21,433 nt of DNA from assembly GCA_002423025.1 (NCBI GenBank), contig DIUN01000004.1, positions 600 to 22,032 on the forward strand, written 5' to 3'. The notes under the pieces were generated by a model. That model had not been told where the DNA came from. It did not search any database and was given only the letters and a program-made list of their open reading frames with translations. Below are positions 7,814-13,372 of this stretch, in pieces. Within the stretch, counting starts at the first letter, position 1. Every line of letters begins with the position of its first letter. The stretch comes from Sphingomonadales bacterium UBA6157 (GTDB lineage Bacteria; Pseudomonadota; Alphaproteobacteria; Sphingomonadales; Sphingomonadaceae). A program made the translations under genes and the position numbers.

Positions 7814-9097
7814 ATGACTGACGCGGCAACAATTTCCCTCGATGGCAACCCCAAGGACTATCCGGTGCTCCAGGGCTCGGTAGGCCCGGAGGTCATCGAC
7901 ATCCGCAAGCTCTACGGCCAGACCGGGCGCTTCACCTATGATCCAGGCTTCACCAGCACGGCGGCCTGCGAATCCAAGCTGACCTACATCGATGGCGATG
8001 CCGGCATCCTGCTGCACCGCGGCTACCCGATCGACCAGCTGGCCGAGCAGTCAAGCTTCCTCGAAACGGCTTATCTCCTGCTCAATGGCGAGCTGCCGAA
8101 CAAGTCCCAGCATGACGAGTTCAAGTATCTCATCTCGCGCCACACCATGGTGCATGAGCAGCTGGCGATGTTCTTCCGCGGCTTCCGCCGGGATGCGCAC
8201 CCGATGGCGATAATGTGCGGCGTCGTTGGCGCGCTCTCGGCCTTCTATCATGACTCGACTGATATTCATGATCCGCGCCAGCGTGTTATCGCCAGCCACC
8301 GGCTGATCGCCAAGATGCCGACGCTGGCGGCCATGGCTTACAAATATTCCGTCGGCCAGCCGTTCCTCTATCCGGACAACTCGCTGAGCTACACCGGCAA
8401 CTTCCTGCGCATGACCTTTGGCGTGCCGGCCGAGCCCTATGTCATCGACCCGATCGTGGAAGATGCGCTGGACAAGATCTTCATCCTCCATGCCGATCAT
8501 GAGCAGAACGCCTCCACCTCCACGGTGCGGCTTGCCGGCTCCTCCGGCGCCAACCCGTTCGCCTGCATCGCGGCCGGCATCGCCTGCCTCTGGGGCCCGG
8601 CACATGGCGGCGCCAACGAGGCGGCGCTCAACATGCTCCGCGAAATCGGCCGCCCCGAGCGCATCCCGGAATATATCGCCCGCGCCAAGAACAAGGACGA
8701 TCCGTTCCGCCTGATGGGCTTCGGCCACCGCGTCTACAAGAACTACGATCCGCGCGCCAAGGTTCTGCAGGCCACGGCCAGCAAGGTGCTCGACAAGCTC
8801 GGCATCAATGATCCCGTGCTCGATACGGCGCGCGAACTGGAGCGGATCGCCCTTTCCGATCCGTATTTCATCGACAAGAAGCTCTACCCGAACGTCGATT
8901 TCTATTCGGGCATCATCCTCTCGGCCATCGGCTTCCCGACCTCGATGTTCACCGTGCTGTTCGCCTTGGCCCGCACCGCCGGCTGGATCGCGCAGTGGAC
9001 CGAGATGATGGAAGACGAAGACCAGCGCATCGGCCGCCCGCGCCAGCTCTACACCGGGCCGACGCAGCGCGATTATGTGCCGCTGAGCCGCCGCTAG
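7814..9097 (+). CDS. gltA: Citrate synthase (type II, hexameric)
   Basis: Citrate synthase condenses acetyl-CoA and oxaloacetate, the entry step of the TCA cycle. The 427-residue length equals that of the E. coli enzyme, and the catalytic triad falls at the same numbers: His264 in GPAHGG, His305 in GFGHRVYK and Asp362 in NVDFYSG. The long N-terminal beta domain typical of the NADH-sensitive Gram-negative type II enzymes is present (SLDGNPKDYPVLQGSVGPEV). The start ATG is preceded by AAAGGG inside the gltX 3' end. Transcription ends at a strong hairpin 26 bases downstream. The pairing gltX-gltA is common in Sphingomonadales. Confidence 0.98.
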   Translation: MTDAATISLDGNPKDYPVLQGSVGPEVIDIRKLYGQTGRFTYDPGFTSTAACESKLTYIDGDAGILLHRGYPIDQLAEQSSFLETAYLLLNGELPNKSQHDEFKYLISRHTMVHEQLAMFFRGFRRDAHPMAIMCGVVGALSAFYHDSTDIHDPRQRVIASHRLIAKMPTLAAMAYKYSVGQPFLYPDNSLSYTGNFLRMTFGVPAEPYVIDPIVEDALDKIFILHADHEQNASTSTVRLAGSSGANPFACIAAGIACLWGPAHGGANEAALNMLREIGRPERIPEYIARAKNKDDPFRLMGFGHRVYKNYDPRAKVLQATASKVLDKLGINDPVLDTARELERIALSDPYFIDKKLYPNVDFYSGIILSAIGFPTSMFTVLFALARTAGWIAQWTEMMEDEDQRIGRPRQLYTGPTQRDYVPLSRR

Positions 9098-9122
9098 GCG
9101 CTTCGGACGATTGTGGAAAAAG

Positions 9123-9156
9123 AGCCGCCGGGGGGAAACCTCCGGCGGCTTCTTTT
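9123..9156. terminator. Bidirectional intrinsic terminator between gltA and the cytidylyltransferase gene
   Basis: A 12-base-pair stem (9123-9134 with 9139-9150, one G-U pair) is closed by a GAAA tetraloop. On the plus strand it is followed by TCTTTT (9151-9156), terminating gltA. On the minus strand it is followed by CTTTTT (complement of 9117-9122), terminating the convergent cytidylyltransferase gene, whose TAA stop overlaps the plus-strand T tract. Confidence 0.88.
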
Positions 9157-9853
9157 ATGCGCCGAGGCCGAGAACCCAGTCTTCGGCGATGGCCAGAGCA
9201 CGCGGATCATCGATATCGATCCAGTCGTGCGCCGAAATATCGATGGTGGCAGCACGGCCCTTGGCAGCGAGGCGACGCACGCCATCCGAAAGCCCAGGGG
9301 CCTGAAGGGCGGCAAGCTCGTCCATCAACTCAGGCGTGATCAGGAACACGCCGCAATCATGGGCATCGTAAGTGGCGATCTGCTTGCCGATGGCGACAAT
9401 GCGCCCGGCGCGGGTGGCGACACGGGTAACATCGGCCTCATCGGCCCAGGGGTGCCCGAGGCGGCGGTCGATGCCCAGCACCAGACCGGCATCGTCACGG
9501 CCGGCGCTGGCCACGGCGGCATAGACGCCAGGTGAGGCCAGGTGATCGGCCATGATGAGCAGGGATTGCGCCTCAAGCCGCGGCGCGGCGGCTAGCACGG
9601 ACACGCCGTTGGGCTGGTCCCATTGCGGGTTGTGCAGCGTCTCGGCGGTGCCGCCACGCCAGGCGGCGGCAGCAGCAGCCACTTCATCCCCGCGATAGCC
9701 GGTGATGACCAGCGGGCGGGTGATGCCGGCGGCGGCGAGATTGTCGAGGATGCGATGCAGCAGCGGGCGCCCGGCCACCATGGTCAGCGGCTTGGAGGGC
9801 GAGACGGCGCGCAGGCGCGTACCCATGCCGGCAGCGAGGATGATGGCCTGCAT
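9155..9853 (-). CDS. Nucleotidyltransferase, probable inositol-1-phosphate cytidylyltransferase
   Basis: This is a 232-residue sugar-nucleotidyltransferase-fold enzyme. The NTP-binding signature MQAIILAAGMGTRL is at 1-14 with SKPL at 20-23. A MADH motif at 101-104 takes the place of the usual metal-binding GD/AD site. Later come AIGKQIATYDAHDCGVF (154-170) and WIDIDDP (211-217), a second metal-site region. The ADH and IGK..YDAxDxG-F pattern recalls inositol-1-phosphate cytidylyltransferases, which make CDP-inositol from CTP and inositol-1-phosphate. Phosphocholine cytidylyltransferase-like enzymes are the main alternative. The neighbouring inositol-phosphate synthase and two CDP-alcohol phosphotransferases favour the inositol role. 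The ATG at 9853 was chosen because the fold starts there; its ribosome-binding site is weak. A strong stem-loop lies between it and the upstream inositol-phosphate synthase. Confidence 0.75.
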   Translation of the reverse strand: MQAIILAAGMGTRLRAVSPSKPLTMVAGRPLLHRILDNLAAAGITRPLVITGYRGDEVAAAAAAWRGGTAETLHNPQWDQPNGVSVLAAAPRLEAQSLLIMADHLASPGVYAAVASAGRDDAGLVLGIDRRLGHPWADEADVTRVATRAGRIVAIGKQIATYDAHDCGVFLITPELMDELAALQAPGLSDGVRRLAAKGRAATIDISAHDWIDIDDPRALAIAEDWVLGLGA

Positions 9854-9884
9854 GGTGTGTGCTCTGCGGCGGAGGCAGGCCGGA

Positions 9885-9920
9885 CCATGGGCGCCCGGCA
9901 CACTGGCCGGGCGCCCATGG
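9885..9920. repeat. 15-base-pair perfect inverted repeat between inositol-phosphate synthase and cytidylyltransferase
   Basis: The arms CCATGGGCGCCCGGC (9885-9899) and GCCGGGCGCCCATGG (9906-9920) are perfectly complementary, with a six-base loop. In the minus-strand transcript the stem forms ten bases after the inositol-phosphate synthase stop and 31 bases before the cytidylyltransferase start. No U tract follows, so it does not look like a standard intrinsic terminator. It more likely acts as an mRNA-protecting or attenuating structure. Confidence 0.8.
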
Positions 9921-9930
9921 CCTGATAGCC

Positions 9931-11034
9931 TTAGTGCTTCAGCGACTCGCCGATGAACAGCTCGAGCGCGGCATAGGCCTCGTCATCGGTCGTCTGGATC
10001 GGAGGGTGCTTGCAGAAGTAAGCCGAAGGCGGATGGATGACGCCACCCTGCTTGCGATCAAGGGCGACCTTGGCGCAGCGGATCATGTCGATGGCGACGC
10101 CGGCGCTGTTCGGGCTGTCTTCCACCGAGAGGCGAAGCTCGATGTTCATGGGCACGCCGCCGAACATCCGGCCTTCCATGCGCAGGAAGCAGACCTTGTT
10201 GTCGTTCTGCCACGCCACATAATCGGACGGGCCAACATGGATGTTCTCGTCATCAAGACGAACCGCGGCGACCGACTGGACGGCCTCGGTCTTGGAGGTC
10301 TTCTTGGAGGCCAGGCGAGCCTTGTTGGTCATGTTCAGGAAGTCGGTGTTGCCGCCGGTGTTCAGCTGGTAGGTCCGGTCCAGCGACACGCCGCGCTTGG
10401 CGAACAGGTCCGTCAGGGTGCGGTGCACGATGGTCGCGCCAAGCTGGGCCTTGATGTCATCGCCCAGGATCGGCACGCCGGCTGCGCGGAAGCGCTCGGC
10501 CCACTCGGGGTTGCTGGCGATGAACACCGGGATGTTGTTGACGAAGGCGACGCCGGCGGTGATCGCGGCATCGGCATAAAATTCCGTGGCTTCCTGCGAG
10601 CCCACCGGCAGATAGTTGGTCATCACCTGCGCGCCGGAGCGCTTCAGGGTTTCCACCACTTCGGCCTTGGTCGGCTGCGGTGCATCGGCGATGATGAAGC
10701 GGCGATCCTCGGGGTACGCCATCATGTGCTCGGAAGCGCCATCAAGGATGCGGCCCATCGAGACAATCGCGCCGGTCTTCTCCACATGGTCGCAGAACAC
10801 GGCAGTGCAGTTCGGCTTGGCGAAGATCGCCTCCGAAACGTCCTTGCCGACCTTGCGCGCATCAACGTCCCAGGCAGCTACGACCTGAATGTCCTTGGGG
10901 CGATAGCCCGCGAGGTCCCAGTGCATCAGCCCCTGTTCGTCGTTGGAGCCACCGTTCGAATAATAGGACAGACCCTGAACGAGAGAAGATGCGCAGTTGC
11001 CAACGCCAACGATGGCGACTGGAATGGACGACAT
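9931..11034 (-). CDS. ino1: Myo-inositol-1-phosphate synthase (inositol-3-phosphate synthase)
   Basis: This NAD-dependent enzyme converts glucose-6-phosphate to 1D-myo-inositol 3-phosphate (L-myo-inositol-1-phosphate), the only de novo route to inositol. The 367-residue length matches the compact prokaryotic (actinobacterial/archaeal) type rather than the longer eukaryotic form. Visible motifs are the NAD-binding GVGNCASSLVQG (10-21), TNYLPVGSQEAT, the core GDDIKAQLGATIVHRTL, LNTGGNTDFLNM and PSDYVAWQNDNK, all characteristic of the family and all intact. An AAAGGA ribosome-binding site lies upstream of the ATG, just after a small GC-rich hairpin in the leader. It lies 68 bases downstream of the fused CDP-alcohol phosphotransferase gene and upstream of the cytidylyltransferase, forming a probable three-gene operon for activated inositol. 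Confidence 0.95.
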   Translation of the reverse strand: MSSIPVAIVGVGNCASSLVQGLSYYSNGGSNDEQGLMHWDLAGYRPKDIQVVAAWDVDARKVGKDVSEAIFAKPNCTAVFCDHVEKTGAIVSMGRILDGASEHMMAYPEDRRFIIADAPQPTKAEVVETLKRSGAQVMTNYLPVGSQEATEFYADAAITAGVAFVNNIPVFIASNPEWAERFRAAGVPILGDDIKAQLGATIVHRTLTDLFAKRGVSLDRTYQLNTGGNTDFLNMTNKARLASKKTSKTEAVQSVAAVRLDDENIHVGPSDYVAWQNDNKVCFLRMEGRMFGGVPMNIELRLSVEDSPNSAGVAIDMIRCAKVALDRKQGGVIHPPSAYFCKHPPIQTTDDEAYAALELFIGESLKH

Positions 11035-11053
11035 GGGCGGAAATCCTTTAGGG

Positions 11054-11073
11054 CGGGGCCGGATGCGGCCCCG
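11054..11073. promoter_or_regulatory. Hairpin in the leader of the inositol-phosphate synthase gene
   Basis: CGGGGCCG (11054-11061) pairs with CGGCCCCG (11066-11073) around a four-base loop, giving an eight-base-pair GC-only stem. On the minus strand it sits just upstream of the AAAGGA ribosome-binding site of the inositol-phosphate synthase gene and after the end of the preceding gene. It has no U tract after it, so a leader or mRNA-processing structure is more likely than a terminator. Confidence 0.5.
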
Positions 11074-11102
11074 AGACGTTTTACGGAAATGTTGCCGTTA
11101 GA

Positions 11103-12422
11103 CTACAGTTTGGCTTCGGGCAAGAAGGCATAATCCGTAGCTGCGTAGTTTGCGGCGATCCGATCGCCATGGTCACGCGCATACGCCAGCAGCCGCACAT
11201 AGAAACGCCACTGCGCAACCGCGGTGGTGACAACACTGTAGACGGCCAGCGCCACAAAGCCTTCGAACCAGAATCCGGCGGCGGCAAAGCCCGCCCAAGT
11301 CCACAGGAAGGTGTTGCGGCGGCCAGCGATGAGCCGGATCCGTCGCTCGACAGGGCCGGCATCGTCAAGTTGGCGGCCGGTCATGCGGCGGAAGAACTCG
11401 CCCTGCACGGCCTCGACCAACGCCGGCAGGGCAATCAGCCACGCGATAGCCCATGGCAGCGCCGAGCCGGAAACGCCGGAGAAGCACCAAGCCGCGCAGA
11501 AATACCAGCCATATTCCAGTATCTTGTCGAGTACGTGTTCAAGATCTCCCCAGCGCGAGAACTCGAGGCGAGTGCGCGCCAGCTTGCCGTCCACGCCATC
11601 CAGCGGCCCGGCGAGCAGCGCCAACCCCAGCCCGAGCCAGAGCATGCCGGTGGCAAGGGCGATGCCGGCGCCGATGCCGATGACACCGCCAAACAGGGTC
11701 ACCATGTTCGGGGTAATGCGGGTTGGCGCCAGCAGCCGCACCAGCGGATCTTCAACCAGCGGATGCAGGAAGCGCGCCGGCCAATCGAGCACGCCCTTCT
11801 GGGCCGCCGCGATCAGCTCGTCAGTGGTGGCCGCTGCCTCGGCCGGCGTGGTGGGGCGAGACCAGAGCAACGGCACATCGCGCCGCCGGGATGCCGAATA
11901 GAGGGTAATCCTCGCAAAATTCAGCCGAGTCGTGCGCGAATCCGTCGCGACCGTGCGCAACAGCGTCGAGGCGAGGTCCCATTCGCCCAGCCCGCCCAGC
12001 ACATCGCGCAACAGGCTGCCCTGCACCAGCATGACGCCGGCCGCCAGCGTGTCCGCATCCAGCCGCTCGATGCCGGGCGGGGCCGTGCCGGGCGCTGCCG
12101 TGGCGACATCGGCCGGGGTTGCAAGGCTCACCAGCAGCGCCGGTGCGGCGGCGCCGGCAACCAGCGTGATGGCCCGCTCATCGATGATCAGCCCCGGCGC
12201 GATGGCCAGCACCGGCACATCCGGCGAAACGCGCTGGGCCAGCGCCGCCCGGCTGATCGGTTCGGCGCCCTCCGGCACTTCGGAAAGCGGCTCGGGATCA
12301 ACGATCAGCAATTGCGTCGCTCCGGCCTGGCGAAGCTGCCGGGCCTGGCGCGCAAGAATGGAAATTCCGCCGATGACAAGGGTGGTTACCTCGTCCTCTG
12401 CCGGAAAAAGCAGGCCGATCAT
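11103..12422 (-). CDS. CDP-alcohol phosphotransferase with degenerate N-terminal nucleotidyltransferase-like domain
   Basis: The 439-residue protein has two parts. Residues 1 to about 200 look like a nucleotidyltransferase-type alpha/beta domain (LVIGGISILARQARQLRQAG, then LLIVD) but lack the LAAGxGTR loop, so this part is probably not catalytic. Residues about 215-439 form a membrane CDP-alcohol phosphotransferase domain starting TRITPNMVTL, with DGVDGKLAR at 275-283. The second half of the motif is unusual: after Gly292 the canonical Asp positions hold His296 and Lys300, while Glu295 and Asp299 are shifted by one. The order recalls the fused cytidylyltransferase/di-inositol-phosphate synthase of hyperthermophiles, which suggests CDP-inositol as donor; the acceptor is unknown. 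An in-frame GTG at 12428, four bases after AGGA, is an alternative start. It heads the inositol operon. Confidence 0.8.
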   Translation of the reverse strand: MIGLLFPAEDEVTTLVIGGISILARQARQLRQAGATQLLIVDPEPLSEVPEGAEPISRAALAQRVSPDVPVLAIAPGLIIDERAITLVAGAAAPALLVSLATPADVATAAPGTAPPGIERLDADTLAAGVMLVQGSLLRDVLGGLGEWDLASTLLRTVATDSRTTRLNFARITLYSASRRRDVPLLWSRPTTPAEAAATTDELIAAAQKGVLDWPARFLHPLVEDPLVRLLAPTRITPNMVTLFGGVIGIGAGIALATGMLWLGLGLALLAGPLDGVDGKLARTRLEFSRWGDLEHVLDKILEYGWYFCAAWCFSGVSGSALPWAIAWLIALPALVEAVQGEFFRRMTGRQLDDAGPVERRIRLIAGRRNTFLWTWAGFAAAGFWFEGFVALAVYSVVTTAVAQWRFYVRLLAYARDHGDRIAANYAATDYAFLPEAKL

Positions 12423-12514
12423 TTGCACTCTGTCCTGTCGGCAATCACAGCGCGTTTCTTAGGAGTTTGCATGGTCGCTTGCCAAGTCCCGACCGAGAAG
12501 GCTAGCGCTGGAGT
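12423..12514. promoter_or_regulatory. Divergent promoter region of the two CDP-alcohol phosphotransferase genes
   Basis: These 92 bases must serve both directions. On the plus strand TTGCCA (12479-12484) is followed after 17 bases by CTAGCG (12502-12507), a weak -10. This would start transcription at or next to the GTG at 12515, giving a leaderless message. On the minus strand TTGGCA followed by TAAGAA after 18 bases is a weak candidate. The shared region suggests coordinated expression of both halves of the cluster. The assignments are tentative. Confidence 0.35.
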
Positions 12515-13372
12515 GTGAAGCAAACTCCCAACACCATCGCGCGCCCGTCGCTGATCGAAGACCCCAGCAACCTGTGGATCGTGCACCCCGCTGCCGACCG
12601 CTTGCTGGCCCCTGCCCTGCGGCTTGGCATCCACCCCAACACCGTGTCCTTCACCGGAATGGGCCTCGGGGCGCTCGCCGGCCTGTGCTACTGGCAGTGG
12701 CAGAGCCCGCTGGCCGTGCTGGCCGGCTTTGCGCTCATGGTCGGCTGGCACATCATGGACGGGCTGGATGGCAAGCTGGCCCGGGCCAGCGGCAAGGCCA
12801 GCCCGTTGGGCCGGCTCATTGATGGCCTGTGCGACTATTTCGCCTTCATCTTCGTGCTGCTGCCGATTGCACTGAGCTTTGCGGACTGGAAGCCGATGCT
12901 GGCGCTGGCGCTGGTTTCGGGCGCCTTCCACGCCGTGCAATCGGCCTGGTACGAGGGCGAGCGCGAGGCCTGGAAGCGCCGTGCCCGTGGCAGCTTCGCG
13001 ACGGAAGTGCAGGCCGCTTCGGGCATGAAGATCGAGGGCCTCTACAATTGGGTGGAGCAGCGGCTGGGCAGCGGTGCCCGCCCGATCGATGCCGTGCTGG
13101 CACGCCACCCCGAGCGGCTGGAGGCCTATCTCGCTGCCACGGCCCCGCTGGTGCGACAGCTCTCCATCCTTTCGGCAAACAACCGCACCATTGCGATAGC
13201 CCTGGCCTGCCTTGCCGGCGATCCGCAATTCTACTGGTACTGGGAGATCGGGGCGCTCACGCTCATTGCCGTCCTCATGGCGGCACGGCTGCGGCGGCGC
13301 GAGCAGGGCATCGCCGAGGTGGTGCACGCCCCGCCGCCGGTGCTAGACCTGCAGCAGCTTCGGGGAGAGTGA
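12515..13372 (+). CDS. CDP-alcohol phosphotransferase with complete catalytic motif
   Basis: This integral membrane enzyme transfers a phospho-alcohol from a CDP-activated donor to an alcohol acceptor. The 285-residue protein shows the family pattern HPNTVSFTGMGLGALAG (40-56) and the full catalytic motif: Asp82, Asp85, Gly86, Ala89-Arg90, Gly99, Asp103 and Asp107 with correct spacing. A long insert between membrane segments (about 145-215) is hydrophilic. The substrate cannot be fixed from sequence. Its position next to inositol-phosphate synthase and a probable CDP-inositol-forming enzyme suggests inositol phospholipid or inositol phosphosphingolipid synthesis, with phosphatidylglycerophosphate- or choline-type chemistry as alternatives. 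GTG at 12515 is the only plausible start, because the frame is closed by a TAG 12 bases upstream; the ribosome-binding site is poorly placed. Its stop overlaps the next start as GTGA. Confidence 0.85.
   Translation: MKQTPNTIARPSLIEDPSNLWIVHPAADRLLAPALRLGIHPNTVSFTGMGLGALAGLCYWQWQSPLAVLAGFALMVGWHIMDGLDGKLARASGKASPLGRLIDGLCDYFAFIFVLLPIALSFADWKPMLALALVSGAFHAVQSAWYEGEREAWKRRARGSFATEVQAASGMKIEGLYNWVEQRLGSGARPIDAVLARHPERLEAYLAATAPLVRQLSILSANNRTIAIALACLAGDPQFYWYWEIGALTLIAVLMAARLRRREQGIAEVVHAPPPVLDLQQLRGE

Noticed and set aside
9859..11133. Plus-strand open frame (424 codons) opposite the inositol-phosphate synthase gene
   Set aside because: It is antisense to a strongly conserved enzyme gene and has no start context or recognisable domain.
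11169..12518. Plus-strand open frame (449 codons) opposite the fused phosphotransferase
   Set aside because: The composition is Arg/Gln-rich and non-globular, and the minus-strand reading gives a clear membrane enzyme with the CDP-alcohol phosphotransferase motif.
12829..13368. Upstream extension of the coiled-coil protein frame through the phosphotransferase gene
   Set aside because: This part overlaps the conserved phosphotransferase in another frame and has atypical Arg/Cys-rich composition. The real start is most likely the GTG at 13369 in the GTGA overlap.
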